The notes under the pieces are model-generated. The model saw only the letters and a list, made by a program, of their open reading frames with translations, was not told where the DNA came from and made no database searches. This document shows, piece by piece, positions 1 through 13,740 of a stretch of 64,000 bases of DNA. Positions within the stretch are counted from its first letter, which is position 1; every line of letters begins with the position of its first letter. The stretch is from Marisa cornuarietis (taxonomy: Eukaryota; Mollusca; Gastropoda; Architaenioglossa; Ampullariidae), in the NCBI GenBank assembly GCA_004794655.1, contig SMMW01000065.1, positions 62,001-126,000 on the forward strand. The letters run 5' to 3'. Both the position numbers and the translations under genes were made by a program.

Positions 1-512
1 GGGCCGCAACACCTCGTTAGCGGACTCGGTTTTGGGCAGCACCGCCATCAGTTGGGCCCATGTGGTTCCTGCATCCTTTGCCTCTCCCTCTACTGATCTT
101 CTCCAGGTTTGCTTTGGCGTCTCAACTCTCCTCCTCCGTGAGGGTTCCAGTCAAGTGCCTGCCGGGCAATGGTGTCAGCTGGTTTGTGCAGGGTGCCCCA
201 CTTGCGCTCTTTGATGTCTTGACTAGTGGCATTCTGGTTAGTTCTTTCCCACAGGCTGATATTGGACATCTTTTCAGGCCATCTTATTCCCAAAATATGG
301 CGAAGACATCTGTTGGTAAAGCTTGTTGTTGGTGGTGTTTGTCACTCTCCAGGTTTCAGAGCCGTACAGAGGGCTGCCTTCACATTGGTGTTGAAGATGC
401 GGGTCTTACTGCAGAAGGATAATGCTCGGGATTTCCAGATGGGGCGAAGGCTGTTGAAGGCATGCCTGGTCTTGTTTATGTGGCTTCTGAAGTCGTCGTC
501 CGCTCATAAAAA
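1..512 (-). mobile_element. Decayed 3' end of an APE-type LINE
   Basis: Minus-strand reading, broken by frameshifts, shows DDDFRSHINKTRHAFNSLRP, then IRWPEKMSNISLW, IKERKWGTLHKPADTIARQA and LDWNP. These are hallmarks of the C-terminal region after the reverse transcriptase in the same broad LINE group as the 39.9-43.2 kb element. The left end is cut by the window. Confidence 0.65.
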
Positions 513-708
513 TTAGATAAGTTTTCTTAAAAACATTTTATGGACCAGCAGTTCAGAGAGCAAAGAAATATCGTTAGGTATCATTGTGGTCACAAATTTC
601 TCATAAAACGATTACTCGTCGGATTTATACCCTAGAGCCAATCTGATGGACAAAGTTGCTGTTAAGCGTTCAAGGACGGCCGGTTGGCTTTCTGATAAGT
701 GGCAAATG

Positions 709-723
709 TGCGTGCGTGCGTGC

Positions 724-788
<65 letters not shown>
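709..788. repeat. (TG)n microsatellite with TGCG lead-in
   Basis: About 80 nt of TG dinucleotides preceded by GTGCGTGCG variants. Frames through it are low-complexity artefacts. Confidence 0.95.
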
Positions 789-789
<1 letters not shown>

Positions 790-929
790 TGTACGCTTTA
801 ATCACATGAAATTACAGGATGGAAGCAGCAAACGGATGGAGTATTTCTCGAGAGCTTTAAACAGAGTAAATAATATAATCTTCTTATATCAGCCTTAGTA
901 ACTACAGAAATGTGGTGTCTCACGCATAA

Positions 930-930
<1 letters not shown>

Positions 931-973
<43 letters not shown>

Positions 974-1429
974 CCTATCACTGTTGCCAGCATGAGTGAT
1001 TGTTCTATAAGCGCCTCTAGCTCTGAAACACTTGTGCATTTCCCATCTTTAAAATCAACTTCCCTGTCTAAAAAAAAAGTTGATGCATCATTGCAGGTTC
1101 CTTATTGATCTTTATTCAGCTAACGAGCTTTGTCATTATGGTGCTTGGCAGCCTTCCACACCACCAACCCACCCACACAGACACCGAATTATCTACATGC
1201 ACGTTTGCACAGACTACATCTACAACAATATACCCTAATGTGAGAAAACGCTGCGAATGGCAGCTGCCTGTAAACAATAGTAAAGGAACACAACAACCTG
1301 CCTAGAATATCCCGGGTTGTTAGTTGACTCAGCTCACTCAATTCTCAGGAAAACAGACCCCAGACTTTATTGTCTGTTTCTCATGGAGACGTTGGATAGC
1401 GCCTGCACCACAACATTGTCATGATGTAC

Positions 1430-1478
<49 letters not shown>

Positions 1479-1498
1479 ACACACACACACACACACAC
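931..1498 (+). repeat. Dispersed repeat bounded by (CA)n tracts; inverted partner at 55950-56531
   Basis: A unique core of about 450 nt between two (CA)n tracts (931-968 and about 1431-1498). Read on the opposite strand it matches 55950-56531, for example TCTCATGGAGACG and GCGCCTGCACCACAACA. Unclassified; likely a transposon copy. Confidence 0.7.
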
Positions 1499-1531
1499 AG
1501 ATGCACACGTGGGATTGTGAGGTGCAAAATC

Positions 1532-1552
1532 GATATATATATATATATATAT
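1532..1552. repeat. (AT)n microsatellite
   Basis: Short pure TA/AT run. Confidence 0.9.
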
Positions 1553-1599
1553 TTGATGCTACATGCAGATACTTTCATAAGCAATCGCAGCGTCTGGAT

Positions 1600-4013
1600 T
1601 AGGGCCAACCGGCTCAGGGAACAGATGGTAGATTTAGAGGAATCAAAGGCTGCGTCAAAATGGCCGCCTTCCTCCTTCTTCCTTTTTGTACTTGTTCAGG
1701 TCACCGCTGTACATCTAGTTACCTACCTGTGCGGCAAAGTGCAGTACCGATGAGCTATCGTGAACACCAACTTGACCCAGGGCCCAATTGCTTCTCCCCC
1801 CACCCCCCACTTCATGCTTCCACGAGTGTCTTGTGTAGCATTGCAGAAGTTTGGAATGATGCCAGGCAGGGTTTATTGCACAGATAGCCAGTCTCGTGCA
1901 GTCAACAGCACTGTATGTTATAGACAGAGTTGTAAATGTCCCAGTTGAAGTGTTTCGAGCCGTGCATTCACTGTAAACCTCTGTTAGTAGCTTTGTGACA
2001 TTCTCATCGCGCCACACAACCAAACTCGATAGCCAGGATCGAAAGAGAGAATTCCTTTCAAAATCCACGTCACACTTGAAGCAAGGTGAAGGACATCTGC
2101 AAGTGGTACAAGTTGAGGTTAATCCACTTCAAGCTACAATGAGTTATGCTCTTTGTGGTGACACATAAGTGCTCTACCACTGTGCTACTGTGCTTACTAT
2201 AATGTATGGATTGCCAAGATGCAAGGGAAATAACCTATGCAAATACCAGCGTAGACCTGTAAAGGTGGACGTTGTCACCTTCTTTGATACGAGAGCTCCT
2301 GCATCATCTGCATGACAAATAGACGAGTTTTTCTACTGACGGAGGTGCAAAAATAATTCTTTACAAGTGGAAATCGAAATGACAAATGAAACTTGATAAT
2401 TAACCCAGACAAAAATTAAAATAGTTGCAGATTTGAGAGGTAAAATAAGAAACTAACATTATATATAACGGTGATAAACTTTAAATAGTAGATTATATTT
2501 TCTATCTTAGCCTGAAACTAAATCATAATAACAAATTTCTTAGTGCTCAAAATGATTTATATGACAGAGCTTCAAGATTTATGTTTGCTCTTTTTAAGAA
2601 AATGTAAGCACAGTTACCACTATATCCCGCTTTATACTTATTGACTTGTTTGACAGAATTGTTCTTCCAGTACTTGCAGTTGTGAAATATGGGCATCAGG
2701 AATTAGTCATATTTGTGTTAAGATGCTATATAATGATTCTCAAAGTAAGAAAGTCGACCCTATCTTGTATAACGCTTGGAGAGTGTGGCCACTTACCTGT
2801 TAGTCTTCTTATTAAAATTAGAATGCTCAGTGTTTGGTTTAAATTGATCAATGCAGTAACAGTAATAAACTATCAAGTGTTTCGTGTAAAATGTTTCTAA
2901 AGTTACACGAAAGAATTATCCTTGTCGAGTTATATAATACTGTTCAGACAGCCCTGCAAGATCTTGGCCTAAGTGGACTATGGATGAAGCAGAAAAACAT
3001 AAACATTTCAGAGGTGTACAAAAGTCCCTGCTTGAAGATTCTTTTAAACGCTAATGGTAATAGCGAATGCCCAGAATCTTCACACTACAGATTAAAAAAA
3101 ATGTTATTGCAATGTCATTTCATTATCATTTATCTTTTACTACTCATAAAGAAGACGTTTAAGATAAAATTTGAACACATTTATTTATTCAACAACCAAA
3201 CACTTGCTATTATATGATCCTATGGGTGTTAATGTAGGTCATGGCTGTTTGCCAGTATCAACACACCTCAATTTACTTCCTCGTTTGAAAACACACCTGT
3301 CAGGTCACTAAGTCGTATAAGCAGCTATTTTAAAAGCTCGCGAAAATGCATAAACATTAGATAAGCTTGTGACACAGGTTTCACATCACGTATCTGAGCA
3401 GGGGAAATGCTGTTTGCAGTGGTTTATATACCTCATAAAGGCTCGCTTATTGAAAACGAACGTTGGTGCATTTAGTGAGAGGGAGCTAGTGCTGTGTTAA
3501 GCATTATAACAGGTGTCTCTTGTGAGATTTTAATGCGAAGACTAAATCACAAAATATATCAATATTGTTGTCTGTAGCAGTATTCCTGGTTTTAAGCCAG
3601 AACGTGAATACTGGCCCCGGGGAACCAGGCGGGGTGGCGATGGTTAGGCTTAACTCTCGCTGCCCAAGTCAACATAAACTTGAAGGGGAACCATACACAC
3701 AGTAATCACACATCGATCTCTCAGTTATCACTACGCGGCTCACGAGCCCCCCACCCTTACTGTTCCCCGAACACAAGACAACGACGTGTGATTTAACGTA
3801 TGATAAAAAATAAATAAAAGACACAAAAAATATACATAAAGTCAAAAGAACTCGTCTAGGAGGGGGGGTCTCAGTATTATCCGTGCTAAAACGTCCAAAA
3901 ACAGCACGAAACGATCGCGGTACACTTTTGTTAAACTGGCAACCATACATGTGCCCTAAATTTACCGTCCGTTTTTTAAATAGCCAGGGAAAACACCAGC
4001 AAAAGTTAAAGCA
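1600..4013. other. Intergenic DNA upstream of gene A
   Basis: No supported gene or exon. AT-rich, with short random frames only. The one recognisable item is the unclassified repeat at about 3560-3895, listed separately. Confidence 0.6.
3560..3895 (+). repeat. Unclassified dispersed repeat, uninterrupted copy
   Basis: Shares AGCCAGAACGT, ACTGGCCCCGGGGAACC, CTCACGAGCCCCC, GACGTGTGATTT and ACTCGTCTAGG, in order, with a second copy at 39000-39277 plus 43502-43568, which a mariner splits. No coding capacity seen; could be part of an LTR or a non-autonomous DNA element. Confidence 0.7.
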
Positions 4014-4195
4014 AGGTCAACACATTCCTTCCGTGTAGCCAGAGGTTCGTGTACTGCTCTTCTGTACAATGCTTTAGCGATTGTGGCAAAAGTCGGGTAA
4101 GGACACCCACACTTGTGTTAGCAGTTTGGCTGTTTACTTCTGTTTACTCTCACAAGTTGTTTAAAATCCGTATCTAATCAAGTTATCCAGAAGAA
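4014..4195 (+). promoter_or_regulatory. Gene A upstream region conserved with gene C
   Basis: About 180 nt before the ATG align with 58736-58923, for example GTTCGTGTACTGCTC in both. A GGTCA...CTTCCG segment (ETS-like GGAA core on the other strand) begins the block. Probably 5' UTR plus core promoter; no TATA box is convincing. Regulatory role is inferred from conservation only. Confidence 0.4.
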
Positions 4196-4253
4196 ATGGA
4201 GACTGCACTTGTGATGCATTTTATAATAGTGGTCTCACTAACGTCAAGTTCAG
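4196..4253 (+). CDS. Gene A exon 1: start codon and signal peptide
   Basis: ATG opens METALVMHFIIVVSLTSSS, a short N-region then a hydrophobic core, ending in phase 1 before GTAAGTC. Exons 1 of genes B and C are also exactly 58 nt, hydrophobic, and end in the same phase with the same donor. This supports the start. Confidence 0.85.
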
Positions 4254-7200
4254 GTAAGTCATTACTGTCAATAGCTGGATTTTGCTAACTTATAATCATT
4301 GTTTAAGAAGAACTCTGTGCTTATATTCATCTTTAAAGCATAACTACCATTGCTTATGATAGACTTTTCAGTTTTCAGAATGAGAAATAATACAAGATTT
4401 TTCCAAATAATATAATAGTTTACAAAAAAGTAATTTTATACTAGCAAAATGACTAGCTATAAGGAGACCCTTTACGGTTATTCCTTGTCATACATCCTCT
4501 CGGTTGAACGGTCGCACGTTATATATAATGAAAGGAATGTGTGTTAATATGTATAGATATAGTTCTAATTTCTCAGTACCCCTTAGAGGGTGACAATAAA
4601 GAATTTTGAATCTTAAATACTAGACGGGAGGGTGGTGTGGCACACACCAATCAATCAGCTGATGATGCAGTGCCCTAGCTTTGCTAGAAGGCTGCTGTCG
4701 GGGTCAATCTGGTCTTGACACTCTGTAGGCCAGAGTATTTTACTATGTATCCCTGGTGCGACCCTGCTGAAAATACTTTAAGTAGTACCGCTCGGTGCCA
4801 TCCCCTTGCTGGACTCTGTGGTGGGTGAAGTGCAGAAGGAACCAAATATAATTATTTAATTATGGCACCAAAAAAAAAAAAATCAAACTTGCGAAACGCA
4901 TACGAGAGGATGAGTCTTCGGACAGTGAGGATGATAGCATAAAAGTGTCTGTTGAGGGGGCCTGGCGCCGTTTTCATGCCCCCAGCTGCTCACGTTCCTC
5001 TCCCTGTTTGCTATCGCAAAAGGTTTTAAGAACATATCTTTCAATTTCTCTTCCATTAAACGTTTACGCTTTGGACAATACTTGTCCAGCACGCCAATCA
5101 ATAAGCATCTGAAGCCCTACGCCGATGGGATGGAAAACAGTTCGTCGACTGTCCCATAAAAGTAACACCGCACCGATCCCTCAACTCTTCGAAGGGTTTC
5201 ATTCATTGCTCTGACCTTGCTATACAATTCACGTCTCTGCGTACAGAATGATTTCTCTAACTACCGAAAGATTTCTGTAGGGAACGAGGCTGGCTTATTT
5301 GCATATGGGACAAGAAGGTCTAAGATAACCAACCAGTGCCCTCGAAACATGGCCTCACGTTTTTGTGTGTATTTACGCAATAGATAGTTCAGACATCTTG
5401 CCGGAGACTCGTCTGCTATGACGTCTTAGTGCAATTGCAAAACAATTTGTTTTTATCTGTCAACCATCTCTGGATGAAGATTTGTTTTCGCAACAGACAC
5501 CAATCAAGCAAATGAAAACTGCCACCTACACTGCAAGTCGCATAATCAAGCAGAAGCGCACTTTCTTTTCACACTATAAAGCTACCCCCTTTCCCGCTAT
5601 ATTATACATCACTGCTACTTGTTCATCTTTTGCTGTCACTTAAAATATATTTAAATTTTATCTTTTTATATATCTACTCCATTCTGTACGAAGCGAATAA
5701 AGAAAAGACTCTGTTGCATACTGTAGTTGATGAAAGTACGATACGACTGACACGGCAAAACTTACCATCTTCATTCGTCACACCAATGTACACTTGCAGT
5801 CCATCCCGAGAATCTCCACGATACAGAAACCTATTCCAAACATAAACGAACTTGTTGCCAAGTTTATTTGAAAGAAGAACACGCACAAAATTAAGAAAAC
5901 CAGCTTTTCAACAATTTGTAGATACTTTTTTCGAAAAAAATTACTGAAACAAATGTATTTCGGAGCGATGCATTCACTAATTTTACAGAATTTTGCAAAA
6001 GATTTACCTCCTCATCACTAATGAATTTCTGCATGAAACATTTTTTTTCAATACATTCTTCTCCTAAACGTGATAGAAAGGTAGTAAAAAGGTGGCTTAA
6101 TCATAATATTAAACGTTCTTTAAACATAAAGTACATTGAATTAGCCATGATGTTAACTGTACACAACAAATTTATGGATTATCTCTTTTCTTACTGCTAT
6201 TTTGTCCAGAAAGCTTGAGATGACTACTTTGAATGACTCCATCACAAGTTTTGATGGCTCATTTGTCCACAGATAAGCGCTAGTAATATATGTTTTTATT
6301 TCTGTCATTGGTTGTAGCCTTAACACATAAATGTATCTAGGCTCAATCTGGATATCTGTGGTGTTGATGTCTTTCTTTATAAGATGATGATTGCAATGTA
6401 GAAAGCGACCAGACATTAAAACCAAATTCACCCCACTACACCTTTAATGCCTTTTATTGAGTCATGGAAGCAAGGACACATGCAATTGAAATGTAAACTC
6501 AACAAATACTAGTGCGAGTAGTTATCTATGCATTCACTTGGATAAATATTGTGAATATCGTGGTATATGTGCACTTAAGGAATGCAATTTACAGTGATGC
6601 TCATGGTGTACATTAAAAGAGAACAACAAATCTGCAAAACACAAAGAAAAACTGAAAAACTTTAACTTCAGTAGCTTAAACAATTCAAATTTTTGATCAG
6701 ATCTGTGAACAATTTATGACTATGAGTTAAAAGGGAAAGTGGGTGTTGATCAGATATTTACCCTGTTGTAAAATGACTATGGCACCCGAAACTCTGTAGT
6801 TGTCAGTCTCGCACTGTCCGAATGCTAAACAGCTTACAAAGTAAATGGGCGCGAAAGTAGGGTCCTGATTAGGGGGCTCCAGGAGAAGAAATGTTATATC
6901 TTTCTCTCTAGCTAGACACTTAATTTTATAATTATATAATGCATTCGTTATCTATTCAATTCACTGAATAATTATAGAATGTATTTTTAAGCTTTAAATT
7001 CCTTTTAAAACAATAGAATGCCTTCTATGGCTATAGAATTCAGGCAGCTTTATTATTTCAAAACCAGCCGATAAGTCGAGGTGTTGGTCCCGTTCCTTTT
7101 GGTTACTCTGGATAACTTTGTGTGGATCGTATGGCCTGGAATCGTCAACGCATCATTCAAATATCATATTTATCGAATGTCGATAGTACGTAAGTAAGCC

Positions 7201-10200
7201 TACCGTGTTGACTACGGATAACGGGGATCAGGGTCCGATTTTGTGGAGGGAGCATGAGAAACGGGTACCACATCCGACATAGGTAGTAGGCTCGCAACTT
7301 ACCCACTCCCAGGTGGGGGACGTAGTGAGCAAAAATTGCATTAGAAAACTCTTTAGAAGCTAAATAAATGGAATAAGTACAGCAGCAGCTGTTCCAAGCA
7401 GTTGCTGTCGTAATATAGTAGTTATAAGATAAAATGTTTATTAACCTTTAAATATCGATATATAGCAAATCATTATTTCTGTTCACAAGGTTCTATAAAA
7501 TCGTTGTGTGACACGGCAGATGAATACTGGGAAGTGCAAGAAGGGAAACAGGACATTACCTTTATCTGCACGGGGCTGGCAGCACAGGATACAGTGTCGT
7601 GGTACCAGACTGACCCATCTTTTAATGGAGGAACTCTTTTTCTTGGTTCATGCCCATCTTTTCCAGCCGGTGGAAGTCAGCCTGTTTGTGATAGGCGAAG
7701 TGAGGCATTTAAACCAAGCAGAATTTCTTATGATACAAGTGTATTGGTCGTGAACACAACCGCAGCATTTCCCGCTGTGTTTATGAAAGAAAGACTGTCC
7801 TGCTCTTCACAAGTGTCACTCACTGACATTCCAGTTGTTGCTGGTTGTCGCTTGGACTACATATGTAAGATATAAATTAAAATAGTTTTACTATAAAACA
7901 ATATTTACTTTGCATGATACAGATAACACTTTTGATATATTTTCTATTGTAACAAGGTCAATTAAGTGGCTATGAATTTTCAACATAAAATCTTAAATTA
8001 ATAAGATTATGAGTTTTAAAAGTGTTAGCGTTTGACTGTAAAAAGTTTTATGACATATCGAAATGAACGCATGCCAGTAACATTTATTACAATTATACAC
8101 CTATGTTAATATGTAATTTCCCTTTTTCTGTTTCGTAACATCAAACACTTTTCTTTAACTATAGTTTGTAGGTTTTTGAAAGAATATGTCATAATTCTGT
8201 TGAAAAGATAGTAAGTAAAATGAGAATTAATATTATTTAAAATTATTTTACCGTAGTCCATAATCAAATATGCAGTATTCATCGTTTTACACTCTTCTTA
8301 ATGAATTTACTCTCGAGTAGTAAAATGAGAATTAATATTATTTAAAATTATTTTACCTTAGTCCATAATCAAATATGCAGTATTCATCGTTTTACACTCT
8401 TCTTAATGAATTTACTCTCGAGTTTTGTGTTTATCGGTAACATTTCAAATTCTTTTTCCAGATTCAGATGAAAAAATATCATGCGACGTTCAATTCAGAA
8501 ACGACACATGGACTACGTTTGGTATGTGTGTCATCAAAAAATCCCAATCATGGAAGAAGAGGTACAGATGTGAGTGGTTCCAAACCAAACAGGTAATCGT
8601 TATTAGCTACTCGTGGTAATTAGGAAATATTCATAACTGATCATGCAGACTACCAGATCATTGGAGAAACAAGTTTGATGGAAGACTGTCTCCATGTGGC
8701 CCAGGGGTGTGGTAATTTTGTTATCTGCCAAGGGACATTTGAATATTTATAACCATTCGCGGACCTTACAAAATTATTTACTTAAAATCTAGTCTGCTAT
8801 ATTTGGTACACCCGTAGTTTAGCCACAGTGTGTTAACATTTTTGCACTCCCAGGCTGTCTGTCGCTGACTTCTTTTGATTTAACAGAATATAGACAGGCG
8901 GACCGCAAAAGTCGCTTCCCAGTGTCCAATAACGTGGTCTGCGCATGCGCATAAAGACACCGTTCATTACCACTCTGTATATCATCATTTTAAAAACAGC
9001 TTTAAAAAGTATATCGTCTGCACCATAAAACAAGCTGTGGACACAAAATAACATGATGATCAGGTTTTGCTCGTAGTAAAGAAATTAAACAACGCTTATT
9101 TAGTCCTTGTCCACTCTCTGCACTGCCAGCGAAACCTGATCGCCATACACGTGTATCGTCTTTAACAGCTTGTTTTATTGTGCAGACGATCTACTTTTAA
9201 AATCTGTTTACGTGTCGTTAAAGTTCATTTATTCCATGTTCATTCTGTACACTGCCAGCAAAACGTGACTACACACGAATTTGAACTGTCATCCACAGTT
9301 TGTTTCATTGTGCAGACGATATACAAAACGGTAATTATCGTTGTCTTTATTCATGCCATGGTACGCGACACAGACAACCGACGAAATGCATGCGTGTTTG
9401 TCCCTTCATGTACTCGTCTGTGTCCTGTTTATCCCGAAAACGATGTTCCTTGCCTGTCCCTAAAAATTAACTTATTATCATTTTTCATGTAATGTTGCTA
9501 TGACAATCATCTCCTAGATATACTGAATTCCGCCTGCGGTTGCCTTGGCCGAGCCGGGTCGGACCCTATGATTTCGTGGGATTATACGGACCGCGGGGAG
9601 GACGTTCCTCAGCCCTGATTTAGCCAAAGATTAGACATGGGATTTCTTCTATGTTTTTGAAACGCTTTAACCTTTACTAATGATTTCCTTAAGGAAAAAC
9701 AGAAGTAAAAAAAAAATAATGAGTCTTGTGCATAGGTGGAACAGAGCCTGTTCCCACAAAAGTGAGAATTAAGTATCGTGGGTTTGAATTTCGGCTCCGA
9801 TGTACATCTCATTGGTAGGCTCACATGTTCACAGGACTTACTGTCGGGGGAATTTCTGCACAGTATATTTTGGTTTTCGACCTTTTTATAGTCAAATATT
9901 ATAGTTTGAATGAAGCCTTTGTCTTGTTCTAAACTCGATAAATTGCCTATGGAACCCCAGGTCTTGCTAGCCTGTTTCACGGTCATGTATAAGCAGTTAC
10001 TTTAGTTCTTTTTATCCGATTTCAGAAACTAAGCCGTCATACTACAGTCAAAACCTTTAATTTTTCCACTAGACCCAGCTCACGCCCTGTTACTGATACT
10101 GTCTGAACATACCCCTGACGTCACACAGATAATAAATGAAAGTTTATTCTCTAGCATATTCGAAACCGCTTTGGTGAAACCTCTATTTAAAAAGCCTACA

Positions 10201-11712
10201 CTATACTTAAATGTACCATTTCTAGCCAAGGTCCTCCAGGAAGGAATTTTCAAGCAGCTACTGTTCTATCTTAACACACACTTAAATTATATTAGATTTT
10301 TTTGCTTCATATGACACAATTAATCACACTATCCTCATTAATTGGTTTAATAGTCTTTATGATATACCTGGTCCCCTGACGTGATTGATTTCAGTCATAT
10401 CTCTATGACAGGGCTCAGTCATAGTAGATGGCCACGTGTGCGCACCAGTCCCCCTTCGCTCTGGCGTTACTCAAATCTCAGTACGAGGTCCTATCTTTTT
10501 ATGATGTATACCAAGCCACTCTGTGCTCGGATTCAAGCTCACTCTGCTTTTGATCAATCTTTCGCAGATTTTAGATATCATGTCATCATTTGACAGCTGT
10601 TCTTTCACTCAGACACACATTGTTATCGGGAGCCTTCAAAACTGTATTGCATTTCAAAAACCAAGCTGTGGATGACCCATACTAAGCTAAAACTAAACGA
10701 AGATCAAACACATGTTCACATAATACATAAAACCAGAATACACTACAGACCCCAAATCGGACATTCTGCGACTTTATGGGTCATTACAGATGAAGTACGC
10801 TTTGTGCTAGTATTAAATGAAGCACAATGTGTCTCGTAGCATTTGATACAGCAAAACAAATAGGCAGCCAGTGAGTCTGAAGATGTTTTCGTCATCTGGC
10901 TCAACTTTCGGTTTCTCAAGGTTCATTTCTGAAATTCTTGTTTGCATACTTCAACGGTTTCTTACTGTAGCAGATTTTCTCTTGCAAAAGCTGTCACTGT
11001 AGGCTGAAAAGTTACGACCTGACCAATGAACTCTTATGACAGGGATAGAAAACAGCAGCAACGGCTCACAACCTGTGGGTCTAGTGACGAAAATCAGCTT
11101 GCGAAGTTTCTGGATTCTTCCCCACGTGTTCAAAAGTTCTCACGAGACCACGATGACTTGTCAATCACACGGAAAGGCAAAGTTGGCAGCAAACGCATGT
11201 CCAGCCACTTTTACTGCCCTTGTCACTGCTGGGGCACAGTATTGCAAAATTTATAATTTGAATACATAGAATCCCCTTAACTTCCTGATTTACTTAATGG
11301 AAATTTCACAAATTCGGCTGTCAGACTTGTGATGATAGCTAGGAAGCATGTCTTTTATCTTTACTGGAGTCATTTTGCTGGCGGCCTGTGAAGGCGCTTT
11401 CTTATTCAAACTCTCGCTGATCTGTCATGAAATTTTCTATCTCTTTAAAAAATTCTTTTTCTTGCTCTTTGACAACGTAATGCCTTTAATCATTTTGTAT
11501 GCTATATATCCCAAAGATACGCAGTAAATGTTTTGGCCAGCATTCCCATTCTTCCTCTTTTTCATGGCTGTAGAATTCCCTCCTGTTTAATCTGTATAAA
11601 AAAGAACTAGAAACTTAATTTGTTTCTGAGCTTTCTTCCTTAGTTTTATTCCACTAGTCTGGTCTTTCTGGGTTGCTGGACTATGAATTTTAAAGATCAT
11701 TTACTGGCCTCC

Positions 11713-11751
<39 letters not shown>

Positions 11752-11908
11752 CTTTGTCAGGAGGTAACGGGGAGAGTATGAGTGTAACAGAGAAAGAAAT
11801 GTGAGAGTTGATGCATGGGAGATTTCATAGAAACAGTCTTTTAAAAGCGTGATGAGCCTCATTTTGGCTGGATTTCGGTGCATCAGACAAAAAGGTCAGT
11901 GAATCGAC

Positions 11909-11969
<61 letters not shown>

Positions 11970-13138
11970 AAGATGATCATCAGAAATTAGATTTCTCGTG
12001 TCCATTCTATACTTTTGTGGTTTGCAGTCGCCAAGAGAATCAGTCCTTATCGCAAACGTTTCAATGTCAGTTGTGCCTCTTTATGAAAACTACGTCAACG
12101 GATCGTGTAACTTTACAAGTCACCTGCCGTCCATCGGTAGTTACACATACCGTGTGAATGTTGTTCCCGGCGAAGTGAAAATCAATGCAACTTTTATCAG
12201 CAATAACGAAATACGTAAGTAATTCATACCCACTCTTTCACTTATAAATAACATTTTTAGCTAAATCTCAACTAAAGATCTTTGCGATCCATCTTTTGAC
12301 TATTCTTTAGAATGTAGCTGAACACATTTTTTATTTTACATCTTATTTAATAGATACCAGCCTATTACATACTCCCAGAGAACAAGATAGCTGGTCAAAT
12401 TGTTAAACTTGGGTCAGAAGGACATCAACATCAGCTTTGACAAGAAAAAGACCCTTGTGAAAACTGTAATGCGACCCATTCCCACAAGTAACGCCCACCA
12501 TTATCTTACACGATGGCAACAGGGAGAGATCCTACGGTAACGTACAGGTCACTGGTGACTGAATTCCCATATATTCCAGAAGATGCAGCTGGCACCCTGG
12601 CTTATCTGTATCAAAGGCCTTAAATATTCTCCAGCTAATACCCCTACTGAGGACATTTATCATTAGACTAAGTGCAGCGACAACATAAAAATAGAATAAC
12701 TTGAATAGACTTTGTAAGGATACTCTGCCTTTCTTCTACTTTACTCTTCTTCATCTTTTATACTGAATTTAGTCCTTGAACCTTGCGACGTCTCACATTC
12801 CTAATGTTCTTAAATAAGCCAACACCAGAGTGTTACACAAGCTACCCTAGTACACCGTAGTAAAACTGCCTAGATGCTTAATACGGTACTAACATCTTTC
12901 ACTTCCTGACTTCTGAGATACATCTTTTGTTCTTCTCTATGAGCTGGTAAACACATCCTATTTCACTATACTTTATTTCTTCATTGCATAATATTCCTTG
13001 TGTGAGTGTGTGAATGCGCGCATGTATGTACTAATTGTATAACACTCACTCCTGTTAAAAGCTTTCCGATTCGTCTTTCTCTCTCACATGACATTATTAT
13101 AACTTCAACATGCATCTGTGATCGCCGAATCATACATG

Positions 13139-13198
<60 letters not shown>

Positions 13199-13706
13199 AT
13201 GTAAGTTTATCAAACAACGTATACAATATAAAACGATTAATTTTTTTGTTTATTACACATTGACAGGTTTTCCCGCCAGTCAGCCTTACCACAACTGTCC
13301 AGAATATGTAGCTAAAGATGGCAGTCTCAACTGCACGTGTTTTGTCAGTGATCTGGGCAGCCCACCTGGTATACTACGATGGAATTTTACTAATTCAACG
13401 CAGTTAAGTCTTGCAGTCGTTCAGACTGGGACACACATCTGTCAGCTATTGTGGAACAACACCTTTGTGAAATCTGTGGAATACATCGTAAATGTTGCAT
13501 GTGAGCATAGACTCATTTACTGCTTACCATACTCTTTTCTTCTGTAATGAGTAAACTATTTGAGTACAATCTCAAGTATACTTGTAAGAACTAGATCCGT
13601 AAGCGAGAAAATAATCATTCCATCAGGTTTTATAATGATCCTTCATGTCCCTTGATAATCAAAAGTCAAATCAAAATAAAATAAGACTTTATTTTAGCAA
13701 AGTGAC

Positions 13707-13740
<34 letters not shown>

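Noticed and set aside
1324..1753. Open frames of poly-TH or poly-CV across CA/TG tracts (also near 660-900, 13000-13290, 35620-35950 and 56890-57170)
   Set aside because: Low-complexity translation of microsatellites with no conserved residues.
7045..7382. Active rRNA gene
   Set aside because: Only the 5' third of 18S is present, with many substitutions and indels in universally conserved positions.
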